64,000 nt of DNA, from assembly GCA_039725955.1 (NCBI GenBank), contig CP091034.1, forward strand, positions 1,364,001 through 1,428,000. Reading direction: 5' to 3'. This stretch comes from Sinorhizobium sp. B11 (GTDB lineage Bacteria > Pseudomonadota > Alphaproteobacteria > Rhizobiales > Rhizobiaceae). The notes beneath the pieces are model-generated. The model had not been told where the DNA came from. It was given only the letters and a program-made list of their open reading frames with translations, and ran no database searches. The position numbers and the translations under genes are program-made. Shown piece by piece: positions 45,248 through 55,031 of this stretch (the first letter of the stretch is position 1; each line of letters opens with the position of its first letter).

Positions 45248-45650
45248 ATGGATATCAAGACCGCGGGCGCACGCCCCTCCACCAAAGGCCGGGCCGACTA
45301 TTTTACCGGTTCCGTACGGCTGGATCCGCTTGTCGGTGCGCCGGATCCCGCCCGCGTGCAGGCAACGCACGTGACCTTCGAACCCGGCGCGCGCACGACC
45401 TGGCACACGCATCCCTTAGGGCAGACGCTGATCGTTACGTCAGGCAGGGGGCTTGCGCAGACCTGGGGTGGAGACATCAGGGAAATCCGTGCCGGCGATG
45501 TGGTCTGGTTCGCGCCGGGCGAGAAGCACTGGCATGGGGGCCAGTGCGGAGACTGGCATGAGCCATATTGCCATCCAGGAAGCGTTGAACGGCAGCGTGG
45601 CAGACTGGCTGGAGCAGGTCAGTGACGAGCAGTATGCTGGCAAGGCCTGA
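45248..45650 (+). pseudogene. Cupin-domain gene with a +1 frameshift in a G5 run
   Basis: The frame from ATG 45248 encodes a good single-cupin protein: [20 protein letters not shown] and [15 protein letters not shown], with the metal-site histidines. At the five-G run 45536-45540 (codons 97-98) it shifts and ends at 45625 in an unrelated tail. In the next frame the normal family C-terminus appears, [19 protein letters not shown] then [10 protein letters not shown], ending at 45650. Removing one G restores a 133-residue protein of the mandelonitrile-lyase-like or carboxymuconolactone-associated cupin type. The cause may be a true mutation, slippage at the G run, or a sequencing error. Confidence 0.8.
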
Positions 45651-46008
45651 GGGTAGTGGTGGCCGTGCAGCATGATTCGGAGACTGGGCGGGTGCCGTCG
45701 CCTGTGACCGGCAACAGCTCACGACACGCCTAGGCTTCTCAGCCTGTGGAAAAGTTCCTCGACAGGCGTAAGTGGTCGCGAAGGCGATGCAATGGCCTGC
45801 AGGCGGGGCAGGGAGCGCCCGCGTCACGAACGCGAATTTGCCGGTTCTGCGGGAGATTGGCGAAGCGGTTCCGAAACAATTTCAGCACTGTCATGGTTTT
45901 GTCTCCAAACCTGCTTGACACTAAAAGGCGAACCCCTTAGTTAGCCGCTCATCCCAACGGCCAGCCCGTTCGGAGAGGGTGCTCAGGCACCGGATTGCTT
46001 GAAAGAAT
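45651..46008. other. Gene-poor stretch before the tRNA-Asp genes
   Basis: A 358-base gap. One doubtful small leftward frame (45739-45894) and the presumed tRNA promoter are all I see in it. Confidence 0.4.
45739..45894 (-). CDS. Doubtful 51-residue basic ORF
   Basis: The ATG at 45894 follows GGAGAC by six bases. The product (MTVLKLFRNRFANLPQNRQ..., ending SRNFSTG) is strongly basic, with a CPAC pair. No family is recognised; it may be a chance frame. Confidence 0.25.
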   Translation of the reverse strand: MTVLKLFRNRFANLPQNRQIRVRDAGAPCPACRPLHRLRDHLRLSRNFSTG

Positions 46009-46085
46009 GCGGGTGTAGCTCAGTCGGTTAGAGTGCCGGCCTGTCACGCCGGAGGTCGCGGGTTCGAGCCCCGTCACTCGCGCCA
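46009..46085 (+). tRNA. tRNA-Asp (anticodon GTC), copy 1
   Basis: A 77-base cloverleaf: acceptor GCGGGTG paired with CACTCGC, TAGCTCAGTCGGTTAGAG D arm, anticodon loop CTGTCAC, GGTTCGAGCC T arm, and encoded CCA. Confidence 0.97.
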
Positions 46086-46156
46086 TTTCAAGCAGGCGTC
46101 AAATTGACGCTGTCTGTCCGGTTCGTGATATCCTCACGGTCCGAAAGGTCCAATGC

Positions 46157-46233
46157 GCGGGTGTAGCTCAGTCGGTTAGAGTGCCGGCCTGTCACGCCGG
46201 AGGTCGCGGGTTCGAGCCCCGTCACTCGCGCCA
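46157..46233 (+). tRNA. tRNA-Asp (anticodon GTC), copy 2
   Basis: Identical over all 77 bases to the copy at 46009, with encoded CCA. The 71-base spacer contains no other tRNA. Confidence 0.97.
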
Positions 46234-46283
46234 TTTATCTTCAAAAAGCCATGCAGTTTCCGAGGGTCAGCCATGCGGCCTTC

Positions 46284-46311
46284 CGCGACATTTGCGGATT
46301 TGTCGCGACAT
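46284..46311. promoter_or_regulatory. Paired CGCGACAT sites in the nuo leader
   Basis: Two exact CGCGACAT octamers start 20 bases apart (46284 and 46304), close to two helical turns. The second is part of the palindrome TGTCGCGACA. They lie about 170-200 bases before nuoA. A regulator site is possible; none is known to me. Confidence 0.35.
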
Positions 46312-46481
46312 CGTTGCATCTGCTTGATAATGTCCGTCTCACGCTGTTCGAATAGCTTCTGTAAAAGTCTTGCGCCGGGGCTCCGGCTGCGCTAACCACG
46401 GCTTGTTGCAACGCACGTTCGCTTGCCGGGCATTTGCCCAGTTGCGCCGCCCGGCGCCGCCCGCAAGCAGGGATGAACATG

Positions 46482-46847
46482 ATGACTGAACTGCTCAGTT
46501 CCTATATTCCGATCGCTATTTTCATCGGTATCGCGCTCGTTATCGGCCTGGCGCTGCTCATTGCGCCGTTTGCCGTTGCATTCAAGGCGCCCGATTCGGA
46601 AAAGCTTTCGGCCTACGAATGCGGCTTCAACGCATTCGATGACGCTCGCATGAAGTTCGACATCCGCTTCTACCTCGTGTCGATTCTCTTCATCATCTTC
46701 GATCTCGAAGTCGCCTTCCTCTTCCCGTGGGCCGTTTCCTTCGGTGCCATCGGCTGGTTCGGCTTCTGGTCCATGATGGTCTTCCTCTTCGTGCTGACCA
46801 TTGGCTTTATCTATGAATGGAAGAAGGGAGCCCTGGAATGGGAGTAG
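46482..46847 (+). CDS. nuoA: NADH-quinone oxidoreductase subunit A
   Basis: A 121-residue membrane-arm subunit of complex I with three helices. [26 protein letters not shown] contains the conserved loop cysteine that lies near the quinone channel. The third of three nearby in-frame ATGs is used because it gives the usual length; starts at 46473 or 46479 would add only one to three residues. It opens the nuo operon and overlaps nuoB by ten bases. Confidence 0.95.
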   Translation: MTELLSSYIPIAIFIGIALVIGLALLIAPFAVAFKAPDSEKLSAYECGFNAFDDARMKFDIRFYLVSILFIIFDLEVAFLFPWAVSFGAIGWFGFWSMMVFLFVLTIGFIYEWKKGALEWE

Positions 46848-47422
46848 CCCCCGCTGGCAATCAGACGCTCGTAGCGCCGCAGCCGAAGGGGATCATCGAT
46901 CCCTCGACCGGCAAGCCGATCGGCAGCAACGACGCGTTTTTTGGCGAGATCAACAATGAGCTCGCCGACAAGGGTTTCCTCGTCACGTCGACCGACGAGC
47001 TGATCAACTGGGCTCGTACCGGCTCGCTGATGTGGATGACCTTCGGTCTCGCCTGCTGCGCGGTCGAGATGATGCAGCTCTCCATGCCGCGTTACGACGT
47101 CGAGCGCTTCGGCTTTGCACCGCGTGCTTCGCCGCGCCAGTCGGACGTCATGATCGTTGCCGGCACGCTGACCAACAAGATGGCGCCTGCGCTTCGCAAG
47201 GTCTATGACCAGATGCCTGAGCCGCGTTACGTCATCTCGATGGGCTCCTGCGCCAACGGCGGCGGCTACTATCACTATTCCTATTCGGTTGTTCGTGGTT
47301 GCGACCGCGTCGTGCCGATCGACATCTATGTGCCGGGCTGTCCCCCCACAGCCGAAGCGCTGCTTTACGGCGTGCTTCTGCTGCAGAAGAAGATCCGCCG
47401 CACCGGCACGATCGAACGCTAA
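46838..47422 (+). CDS. nuoB: NADH-quinone oxidoreductase subunit B
   Basis: A 194-residue peripheral subunit that binds the terminal cluster N2, which donates electrons to ubiquinone. The four ligands are Cys73 and Cys74 ([10 protein letters not shown]), Cys138 (MGSCANGGG) and Cys168 (VPGCPP). The N-terminal extension of about 35 residues is usual in alphaproteobacteria. The start lies inside the end of nuoA. Confidence 0.97.
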   Translation: MGVAPAGNQTLVAPQPKGIIDPSTGKPIGSNDAFFGEINNELADKGFLVTSTDELINWARTGSLMWMTFGLACCAVEMMQLSMPRYDVERFGFAPRASPRQSDVMIVAGTLTNKMAPALRKVYDQMPEPRYVISMGSCANGGGYYHYSYSVVRGCDRVVPIDIYVPGCPPTAEALLYGVLLLQKKIRRTGTIER

Positions 47423-47440
47423 GGGCAAGGACAGGACATT

Positions 47441-48043
47441 ATGAGCGAAGCCCTCACTGAGCTTTCGTCGTACCTTTCGGAAGCGCGCGGCAACCTGATT
47501 GCCGCCTCGCAGCTCAAGTATGGTGAGCTGACGCTGACGACGACCGGCGACAATCTGATTCCGCTGCTGACCTTCCTGCGCGACGATGGCAAGTGCGGCT
47601 TCGTCAACCTGACGGACATCTGCGGTGTGGACTGGCCGCAGCGCGAACTGCGCTTCGATGTCGTCTATCATATTCTGTCGCCGAAGAAGAACCTGCGCAT
47701 CCGCGTGAAGGTGGCAACAGACGAAGATACGCCGGTTCCGTCCGCCTGCGCCGTCTATCCGGGCGCCGACTGGTTCGAGCGCGAGACCTGGGACATGTAC
47801 GGCGTGCTCTTCACCGGCCATCCGGACCTGCGTCGTATCCTGACCGATTACGGTTTCGAAGGCCATCCGCTGCGCAAGGACTTCCCGACGACAGGTTTCG
47901 TCGAAGTTCGCTACGACGATGCGGCAAAGCGCGTCGTTTACGAGCCGGTGGAACTGAAGCAGGAGTTCCGAAACTTTGACTTTCTGTCGCCCTGGGAAGG
48001 CACCGAATACGTGCTGCCCGGCGATGAAAAAGCGAAGCAATAA
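47441..48043 (+). CDS. nuoC: NADH-quinone oxidoreductase subunit C
   Basis: A 200-residue 30-kDa-type subunit of the connecting arm. [35 protein letters not shown] and [24 protein letters not shown] are the family signatures. It is separate from nuoD, not fused as in E. coli; nuoD follows after 66 bases. Confidence 0.96.
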   Translation: MSEALTELSSYLSEARGNLIAASQLKYGELTLTTTGDNLIPLLTFLRDDGKCGFVNLTDICGVDWPQRELRFDVVYHILSPKKNLRIRVKVATDEDTPVPSACAVYPGADWFERETWDMYGVLFTGHPDLRRILTDYGFEGHPLRKDFPTTGFVEVRYDDAAKRVVYEPVELKQEFRNFDFLSPWEGTEYVLPGDEKAKQ

Positions 48044-48109
48044 TTCAAGGCGGCTGGTGGGCCTGTTCCCGCCATTCACCAACTATCTGAGAACGCGAGC
48101 CTGATCGCC

Positions 48110-49300
48110 ATGACAGAACATAATGTCCGCAACTTCAACATCAATTTCGGACCGCAGCATCCGGCGGCGCACGGCGTGCTTCGTCTTGTCCTGGAGCTTG
48201 ACGGCGAAATTGTGGAGCGCGTCGACCCGCATATCGGTCTTCTCCATCGCGGCACCGAAAAGCTGATCGAAACCAAGACCTACCTGCAGGCCGTTCCCTA
48301 CTTCGATCGCCTCGATTACGTGGCGCCGATGAACCAGGAACATGCCTATGCACTGGCGGTCGAAAGGCTGCTCGGCATCGAGATCCCGATTCGCGGCCAG
48401 CTCATCCGCGTCCTCTACTCGGAAATCGGCCGTATCTTGTCGCATCTCCTGAACGTTACGACTCAGGCCATGGACGTCGGTGCGCTGACGCCGCCGCTCT
48501 GGGGTTTCGAAGAGCGCGAAAAGCTGATGGTGTTCTATGAGCGCGCCAGCGGCTCCCGCATGCATGCCGCTTATTTCCGTCCGGGCGGCGTTCACCAGGA
48601 CCTGCCGGAACAGCTCGTGCAGGATATCGGCAAGTGGTGCGACGAGTTCCCGGGCAAGCTCTACGATATCGACGATCTTCTCACCGGCAACCGCATCTTC
48701 AAGCAGCGTAACGTCGATATCGGCGTCGTCTCGCTGGAAGATTGCTGGGCCTGGGGCTTCTCGGGCGTCATGGTGCGCGGTTCGGGCGCTGCCTGGGATC
48801 TGCGTCGTGCGCAGCCCTACGAATGCTATTCGGATCTCGAATTCGATATCCCGGTCGGCAAGAACGGCGACAACTACGATCGTTACCTGATCCGCATGAT
48901 CGAGATGCGCGAATCGGTGAAGATCATGAAGCAGTGCGTCAATCGCCTGCTCGGTGATGCCAAGGCGGGACCCTTCTCCTCGATCGACGGCAAGGTCGTT
49001 CCGCCGAAGCGCGGCGAGATGAAGCGTTCGATGGAAGCGCTCATCCACCACTTCAAGCTCTATACCGAAGGCTATCACGTGCCGGCCGGCGAGGTTTACG
49101 CTGCCGTCGAAGCGCCGAAGGGCGAATTCGGCGTCTATCTCGTCTCCGACGGCACCAACAAGCCCTATCGCTGCAAGATCCGCGCCCCGGGTTATGCGCA
49201 TCTGCAGGCGATGGACTTCATGTGCCGTGGCCACCAGCTTGCCGACGTAGCGGCTGTTCTCGGCTCGCTCGACATCGTGTTCGGTGAGGTAGACCGCTAA
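48110..49300 (+). CDS. nuoD: NADH-quinone oxidoreductase subunit D
   Basis: A 396-residue 49-kDa-type subunit that forms the quinone pocket together with Nuo[23 protein letters not shown] carries the conserved histidine at the quinone site. Later segments [27 protein letters not shown] and [22 protein letters not shown] are standard. The TAA stop shares its last base with the ATG of the next small gene. Confidence 0.97.
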   Translation: MTEHNVRNFNINFGPQHPAAHGVLRLVLELDGEIVERVDPHIGLLHRGTEKLIETKTYLQAVPYFDRLDYVAPMNQEHAYALAVERLLGIEIPIRGQLIRVLYSEIGRILSHLLNVTTQAMDVGALTPPLWGFEEREKLMVFYERASGSRMHAAYFRPGGVHQDLPEQLVQDIGKWCDEFPGKLYDIDDLLTGNRIFKQRNVDIGVVSLEDCWAWGFSGVMVRGSGAAWDLRRAQPYECYSDLEFDIPVGKNGDNYDRYLIRMIEMRESVKIMKQCVNRLLGDAKAGPFSSIDGKVVPPKRGEMKRSMEALIHHFKLYTEGYHVPAGEVYAAVEAPKGEFGVYLVSDGTNKPYRCKIRAPGYAHLQAMDFMCRGHQLADVAAVLGSLDIVFGEVDR

Positions 49301-49572
49301 TGCAGGCTCTGCCGCTCGCAGCAGCATTTCTTCTTTCGGCCTCCGCTGCCTTTGCGCAGGATGCCGGAAAGCTCGGCACACCGCTGGGCCACGAGGAGGC
49401 GCAGTCGCCGGCAGAGCAGTCGTCCATGGGCGAGCTTTTGTCCAAGGGCTATCAAATCAAGGCCGCCGTGCCGAACGGCGGCAAGTTCGTGGTATTTATG
49501 CAAAAAGACCAGTCGGCCTACGCCTGTGAAATGCAGTCTTTGACTGCTTCGCGGTGTGGAACGCTAAACTGA
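49300..49572 (+). CDS. Small exported protein inside the nuo operon
   Basis: A 90-residue protein between nuoD and nuoE, with its ATG overlapping the nuoD stop by one base. Residues 1-19 are a signal peptide ([19 protein letters not shown]), and the mature protein has two cysteines (YACEMQS, SRCGTLN) that could form a disulfide in the periplasm. It is not a standard complex I subunit. The tight coupling suggests co-expression with the complex; the function is unknown. Confidence 0.7.
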   Translation: MQALPLAAAFLLSASAAFAQDAGKLGTPLGHEEAQSPAEQSSMGELLSKGYQIKAAVPNGGKFVVFMQKDQSAYACEMQSLTASRCGTLN

Positions 49573-49588
49573 CAAGGCGTGAGGAAGA

Positions 49589-50734
49589 ATGTCCGTTCGT
49601 CGATTAGCCGAAGATCAATTCCAGCCGTCCGCATTCGCTTTCAGCGATGAAAATGCGGTCTGGGCGGAAAAGACGATTCAGAAATATCCCGCAGGCCGTC
49701 AGCAGTCCGCGGTCATTCCGCTGTTGATGCGGGCGCAGGAACAGGATGGTTGGGTCACCCGCCCGGCGATCGAAAAGATCGCCGACATGCTGGACATGGC
49801 CTATATCCGTGTTCTCGAAGTCGCGACCTTCTACACCCAGTTCCAGCTTCATCCGGTCGGCACGCGCGCTCACGTGCAGGTCTGCGGCACGACGCCCTGC
49901 ATGCTGCGCGGCTCGGAAAAGCTGATGGGCGTCTGCCGCAGCAAGATCCACCAGCACCCGTTCGAGCGCAATGCTGAAGGCACGCTCTCGTGGGAAGAGG
50001 TCGAATGTCTCGGGGCCTGCGTCAACGCACCGATGGTGATGATCGGCAAGGATACCTATGAGGATCTGACGCCCGAGCGCCTCGAAGAGATCATTGATAC
50101 GTTCGCCGCCGGCAATGGCGCGAGCGTCAAGGTTGGCCCGCAGATCGACCGCCACCTCTCCTCGCCCGAAGGTGGCCCGACGACCCTGCTGGGTGATGTT
50201 ACCGTCACTCGCACCTGGGTTGACAAGGCCGCAACGACCGCACCGGCAGACGGCGCCACCGTTCCGCCCTCCGAGGCTGCGCGTCCGAAGAGCACCGATG
50301 CCGAGACCAATGCGGCGCTGAAGACGCCGGCAACCGCACCGAAGGCATCCGCCAAGAATGCCAAGGCTGCCGAAGTTCAGCCGCTTTCCGGCACAGCCGC
50401 TTCCGAGCCGGCGCCGAAACCTGCTGCTGAAGCTGTTGTAAAGCCTTCGCTGACCGACAAGAATCGTCCGGCGGGCATAGAAAAGCCGGCAGCGCCGGAC
50501 GATCTCAAGATGATCTCGGGCGTCGGTCCGAAGATCGAGGCGACATTGCATGAAATCGGCATCTTCACCTTCGCGCAGATCGCGGGCTGGAAGAAAGCCG
50601 AACGTGAATGGGTCGATGGTTTCCTGAATTTCCGCGGCCGCATCGAGCGTGACGACTGGGTCAAGCAGGCCAAGGCGCTCGCCAAGGGCGGTGAAGCGGA
50701 ATATATCAAGGTCTTCGGCAAGAAGCCGCGGTAA
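49589..50734 (+). CDS. nuoE: NADH-quinone oxidoreductase subunit E with a C-terminal extension
   Basis: A 381-residue protein. Residues 1-170 are the thioredoxin-like 24-kDa subunit with its 2Fe-2S ligands ([11 protein letters not shown] and [13 protein letters not shown]). An Ala/Pro/Lys-rich linker of about 120 residues follows, and the last 78 residues (from [17 protein letters not shown], about residue 304) form a helix-hairpin-helix-like module. A standard NuoE ends near residue 170-220. The same module ends the separate protein at 52056-52712. Confidence 0.95.
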   Translation: MSVRRLAEDQFQPSAFAFSDENAVWAEKTIQKYPAGRQQSAVIPLLMRAQEQDGWVTRPAIEKIADMLDMAYIRVLEVATFYTQFQLHPVGTRAHVQVCGTTPCMLRGSEKLMGVCRSKIHQHPFERNAEGTLSWEEVECLGACVNAPMVMIGKDTYEDLTPERLEEIIDTFAAGNGASVKVGPQIDRHLSSPEGGPTTLLGDVTVTRTWVDKAATTAPADGATVPPSEAARPKSTDAETNAALKTPATAPKASAKNAKAAEVQPLSGTAASEPAPKPAAEAVVKPSLTDKNRPAGIEKPAAPDDLKMISGVGPKIEATLHEIGIFTFAQIAGWKKAEREWVDGFLNFRGRIERDDWVKQAKALAKGGEAEYIKVFGKKPR

Positions 50735-50746
50735 GAGGTGTGAGAC

Positions 50747-52051
50747 ATGTTAGAAGATAAAGACCGCATCTTTACCAACATCTACGGCCTCAAGGACAAA
50801 TCCCTGAAAGGCGCGATGAGCCGCGGCCACTGGGATGGTACAAAGCAGATCCTCGAAAAGGGCCGCGACTGGATCATCGACGAGATGAAGGCTTCCGGCC
50901 TTCGCGGCCGCGGTGGCGCAGGCTTCCCGACCGGCCTCAAGTGGTCCTTCATGCCGAAGCAGAGCGATGGCCGTCCGCACTACCTCGTCGTCAATGCCGA
51001 CGAATCGGAGCCCGGCACCTGCAAGGACCGCGATATCATGCGTAACGATCCGCATACGCTGATCGAAGGCTGTGTGGTCGCGAGCTTCGCCATGGGCGCC
51101 AATGCCGCCTATATCTATGTTCGCGGCGAATATATCCGCGAGCGCGAAGCCCTGCAGGCGGCAATAGACGAATGCTACGATGCCGGCCTTCTCGGCAAGA
51201 ACAACAAGCTCGGCTGGGACATGGACATCTACGTCCATCATGGCGCTGGTGCTTATATCTGCGGTGAGGAAACCGCGCTGCTCGAAAGCCTTGAAGGCAA
51301 GAAGGGCCAGCCGCGTCTCAAGCCACCATTCCCGGCAAACATGGGTCTCTACGGCTGCCCGACGACGGTCAACAACGTCGAATCGATCGCCGTCGCCCCG
51401 ACCATCCTGCGCCGTGGTGCCGGCTGGTTCTCGGCGATCGGCCGTCCCAACAATGTCGGCACCAAGCTCTTCATGCTCTCCGGTCACGTCAACAAGCCGT
51501 GCACCGTCGAAGAGAGCATGGGCATCACCTTCCGCGAACTGGTCGACAAGCATGCCGGCGGCATCCGCGGCGGCTGGGACAACCTGCTTGCCGTCATCCC
51601 GGGCGGCGCATCGTGCCCGATCGTTCCGGCCAAGGACATTATCGACTGCCCGATGGACTTCGACGGCCTGCGCGCCGTCGGTTCCTCCTTCGGTACGGCC
51701 GCCTCGATCGTCATGGACAAGTCCACCGACGTCATCAAGGCGATCGCCCGTATCTCGGCCTTCTTCAAGCATGAGAGCTGCGGCCAGTGCACGCCGTGCC
51801 GCGAAGGCACCGGCTGGATGTGGCGCGTGATGGAGCGCATGGCGCGTGGCAACGCCCAGAAGCGCGAGATCGACATGCTGTTCCAGGTCACCAAGCAGAT
51901 CGAAGGCCACACCATCTGCGCGCTCGGCGACGCCGCCGCATGGCCGGTGCAGGGTCTGATCCGTAACTTCCGTCCGGAAATCGAAGCCCGCATCGACCAG
52001 TATACGGCCAATGCTCTCGATCACGGTGCGGTTCTGGAGGCGGCTGAGTAA
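50747..52051 (+). CDS. nuoF: NADH-quinone oxidoreductase subunit F
   Basis: A 434-residue 51-kDa-type subunit that oxidises NADH at [22 protein letters not shown] binds [26 protein letters not shown] follows, and the 4Fe-4S ligands lie in [14 protein letters not shown] and [13 protein letters not shown]. Normal length. nuoE ends 12 bases before it. Confidence 0.97.
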   Translation: MLEDKDRIFTNIYGLKDKSLKGAMSRGHWDGTKQILEKGRDWIIDEMKASGLRGRGGAGFPTGLKWSFMPKQSDGRPHYLVVNADESEPGTCKDRDIMRNDPHTLIEGCVVASFAMGANAAYIYVRGEYIREREALQAAIDECYDAGLLGKNNKLGWDMDIYVHHGAGAYICGEETALLESLEGKKGQPRLKPPFPANMGLYGCPTTVNNVESIAVAPTILRRGAGWFSAIGRPNNVGTKLFMLSGHVNKPCTVEESMGITFRELVDKHAGGIRGGWDNLLAVIPGGASCPIVPAKDIIDCPMDFDGLRAVGSSFGTAASIVMDKSTDVIKAIARISAFFKHESCGQCTPCREGTGWMWRVMERMARGNAQKREIDMLFQVTKQIEGHTICALGDAAAWPVQGLIRNFRPEIEARIDQYTANALDHGAVLEAAE

Positions 52052-52055
52052 GCGC

Positions 52056-52712
52056 ATGACATCAGAGGCATCCGACGGCAAGATGAATGAAGGGGCAGCC
52101 GATTTTGCGGCTGACTTCGGCCGTCTTGCTGCCGGCATGCTGGAGAATGCGCGTGCTTTCCCCGTTCATCCGTTGATGGCGCATCCGGCTGCCGCATTTG
52201 CCGCTGCCACGGCGATCGGCTTCGGCATTTCCACGCAGATGGCCGGCGTTTTCTTCGGTGCGCTGAAGGGCGCGCTTGAAACGGCGAACCTGGCGGCCAC
52301 AGCGCTCGATGAAACGCCGCCGGACGAAGAAACACCCGAGATGGATATCCGTCCGGAAAATATTCGCCCGGCAGAAACGGCTGCACCGGTTCGCAAGGCT
52401 GCAAAGCCGAAGCTGACGGTGGTTTCCAGCAAGGCCCCGGCAACGGAATCGGCGAAGCCGACGGTTGCCAAGGCGAAGCCCGCCGCAAGGTCCAGGAAGG
52501 CTGACGATCTGAAACTGATCGCCGGGATCGGCCCGAAACTGGAGCAGGTGCTGAACAAGAGAGGCATCCGCACCTTTGCCGATGTCGCGGCATGGAACGA
52601 TCAGGACGTTGCGAGCCTGGACGCCGAACTCGGCGTCGACGGCCGAATCCTGCGTGACGACTGGGTCGGCCAGGCCAAGGTGCTGGCGACACGGGGCCGC
52701 AGGAAGAAGTAG
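52056..52712 (+). CDS. Membrane-associated protein with a NuoE-tail-like module
   Basis: A 218-residue protein between nuoF and nuoG. After an acidic N-terminus comes a hydrophobic Ala/Gly/Phe-rich stretch (about residues 45-78) that could be a membrane helix, then a Pro/Ala/Lys-rich linker. The last 70 residues begin at DDLKLIAGIGPKLEQVLNKR (about residue 150) and match the C-terminal module of NuoE position by position, including the DDWV.QAK.LA end. Phasin-like features are also possible in the middle. It may be an accessory or assembly factor of complex I; this is inference from context. Confidence 0.7.
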   Translation: MTSEASDGKMNEGAADFAADFGRLAAGMLENARAFPVHPLMAHPAAAFAAATAIGFGISTQMAGVFFGALKGALETANLAATALDETPPDEETPEMDIRPENIRPAETAAPVRKAAKPKLTVVSSKAPATESAKPTVAKAKPAARSRKADDLKLIAGIGPKLEQVLNKRGIRTFADVAAWNDQDVASLDAELGVDGRILRDDWVGQAKVLATRGRRKK

Positions 52713-52937
52713 GTTTCCGGCCCTGGGCAACGGCCGGCGGAATGGCATATCGATCGGCGGGGCAGTGGCCTCGGGTCGCAATGCCGATGGCGGGTTTCGG
52801 GTCTCGGAACCGGCGAAAAGAGAATTTGGGCAATACCAGCGCCAGGACGGACGAAATGTCTGCCTTGGCAATATGGATGTTGCAAAAATAGGTTTGTTTG
52901 CCGGTATCCGGCGAATGGGAAACAGGACTGAGTGACG

Positions 52938-55019
52938 ATGGCAAAACTGAAGATTGACGGCAACGAGATCGAAGTTCCGGATCATTACACGCTGATTCAG
53001 GCGTGCGAAGAAGCCGGCGCTGAAGTTCCGCGCTTCTGCTTCCATGAGCGTCTGTCGGTTGCCGGCAATTGCCGCATGTGCCTCGTCGAGGTCAAGGGCG
53101 GTCCGCCGAAGCCGCAGGCTTCCTGCGCCATGGGCGTGCGCGATATCCGCGGCGGCCCGAACGGCGAACTGCCTGAAGTCTTCACCAACACGCCGATGGT
53201 CAAGAAGGCCCGTGAAGGCGTTATGGAATTCCTGCTGATCAATCATCCACTGGATTGCCCGATCTGTGACCAGGGCGGCGAATGCGACCTGCAGGACCAG
53301 GCCATGGCCTTCGGTATCGACACCTCGCGCTATCAGGAAGACAAGCGCGCCGTCGAAGACAAGTACATTGGCCCGCTCGTCAAGACGGTCATGAACCGCT
53401 GCATTCACTGCACGCGTTGCGTCCGCTTCACGACGGAAGTGGCCGGCATTTCCGAGCTTGGCCTCATCGGCCGCGGCGAGGACGCCGAGATCACCACCTA
53501 TCTCGAGCAGGCCATGACCTCCGAGCTGCAGGGCAACGTCGTTGATCTTTGCCCGGTCGGCGCTCTGACCTCCAAGCCCTTCGCCTTCACGGCCCGTCCG
53601 TGGGAACTGAACAAGACTGAATCGATCGACGTCATGGACGCCGTCGGCTCGGCGATCCGCGTTGATACTCGCGGCCGCGAAGTCATGCGCATCCTGCCGC
53701 GAATCAATGAGGCGGTGAATGAAGAGTGGATCTCCGACAAGACCCGTCATGTATGGGACGGCCTGAAGACGCAGCGCCTCGACCGGCCCTACGTCCGCAG
53801 GGACGGTCGCCTGCAGCCGGCGAGCTGGGGCGAAGCCTTCGGCGCCATCAAGTCGGCCGTTTCGACAACCTCCGGCGATAAGATCGGCGCGATTGCCGGC
53901 GATCTCGCCTCGGTCGAAGAAATGTATGCGCTCTCCGAACTGGTAAAGTCGCTGGGTTCCGAGAACCTCGACTGTCGCCAGGATGGGGCGGCACTTGATC
54001 CGTCGCTCGGCCGCGCAAGCTACCTTTTCAACCCGACCATCGCGGGCATTGAACAGGCTGACGCGCTGCTTATCATCGGCGCCAATCCGCGCTTCGAAGC
54101 GGCTATCCTCAACGCCCGCATCCGCAAGCGTTACCGTCGCGGCGGTTTCCCGATCGGCGTGATCGGTGAGGGCGGCGAGATGCGTTACAAGTATGATTAT
54201 CTCGGCGCAGGCCCCGACACGCTGAAGGACATTCTCGACGGCGGCCACGCCTTCGCCGAAGTCCTCTCCAAGGCTTCCAAGCCGATGATCATCATCGGCC
54301 AGGGTGCGCTGACCCGCACGGATGGTGCTGGCGTTCTCGCAACCGCCGCCAAGCTCGCTGTCAATGTCGGCGCAATCGTCGAAGGCTGGAACGGCTTTGC
54401 CGTGCTGCACACCGCAGCATCGCGCGTCGGCGGCCTCGACCTCGGCTTCGTGCCGGGTGCCAAGGGCGTCAACGCCGCCGAGATGCTGAAGACCATGGAC
54501 GTGCTCTTCCTGCTCGGCGCCGACGAATTTGATGTCTCGGCGAAGGCTGCGAAGTTCACCGTCTATATCGGCTCGCATGGCGACAACGGTGCGCATGGCG
54601 CCGACGTCATCCTGCCGGCCGCCGCCTACACGGAAAAGTCCGGCACCTGGGTCAACACCGAAGGCCGCGCCCAGATGGGCAACCGCGCCGGTTTCGCACC
54701 GGGCGACGCGCGCGAAGACTGGGCGATCATCCGAGCCCTTTCTGACGTGCTCGGCAAGAAGCTTCCCTTTGATTCTCTCGGCGAATTGCGCAGCAAGCTC
54801 TATGCGGCATTCCCGCATTTCGCGGCCATCGACGAGATCGCTGAAGGCGATAGCGCCCAAATTGCCGCACTGGCGAAAAAAGCCGGTAAGATGAACAAAT
54901 CCGGGTTTGCGTCGCCGGTCAAAGACTTCTATTTGACGAACCCGATAGCGCGCGCCTCGGCTGTCATGGCCGAGTGCTCGGCGTTGGCCCGCAACAATTT
55001 CAAAGTCGCGGCAGAGTAA
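52938..55019 (+). CDS. nuoG: NADH-quinone oxidoreductase subunit G
   Basis: A 693-residue 75-kDa-type subunit. The N-terminal 2Fe-2S domain (FCFHERLSVAGNCRMCLVEV), the HPLDCPICDQGGECDLQDQ segment and CIHCTRCVRF carry its Fe-S clusters. The larger C-terminal part is a molybdopterin-oxidoreductase-like domain that, as usual in NuoG, shows no Mo-cofactor ligand. The ATG at 52938 is used; a start two codons earlier is possible. The 225-base gap upstream contains a CCGGCC/GGCCGG hairpin (about 52715-52735). Confidence 0.96.
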   Translation: MAKLKIDGNEIEVPDHYTLIQACEEAGAEVPRFCFHERLSVAGNCRMCLVEVKGGPPKPQASCAMGVRDIRGGPNGELPEVFTNTPMVKKAREGVMEFLLINHPLDCPICDQGGECDLQDQAMAFGIDTSRYQEDKRAVEDKYIGPLVKTVMNRCIHCTRCVRFTTEVAGISELGLIGRGEDAEITTYLEQAMTSELQGNVVDLCPVGALTSKPFAFTARPWELNKTESIDVMDAVGSAIRVDTRGREVMRILPRINEAVNEEWISDKTRHVWDGLKTQRLDRPYVRRDGRLQPASWGEAFGAIKSAVSTTSGDKIGAIAGDLASVEEMYALSELVKSLGSENLDCRQDGAALDPSLGRASYLFNPTIAGIEQADALLIIGANPRFEAAILNARIRKRYRRGGFPIGVIGEGGEMRYKYDYLGAGPDTLKDILDGGHAFAEVLSKASKPMIIIGQGALTRTDGAGVLATAAKLAVNVGAIVEGWNGFAVLHTAASRVGGLDLGFVPGAKGVNAAEMLKTMDVLFLLGADEFDVSAKAAKFTVYIGSHGDNGAHGADVILPAAAYTEKSGTWVNTEGRAQMGNRAGFAPGDAREDWAIIRALSDVLGKKLPFDSLGELRSKLYAAFPHFAAIDEIAEGDSAQIAALAKKAGKMNKSGFASPVKDFYLTNPIARASAVMAECSALARNNFKVAAE

Positions 55020-55031
55020 GGGCAGGAACTC

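Noticed and set aside
45886..45905. Possible PhoB box before the tRNA genes
   Set aside because: CTGTCAT is followed at the right distance by TTGTCTC, which matches only about half of the second site.
52576..52935. 119-codon rightward frame in the gap before nuoG
   Set aside because: It is mostly out of phase inside the module protein and has no ribosome site or family features.
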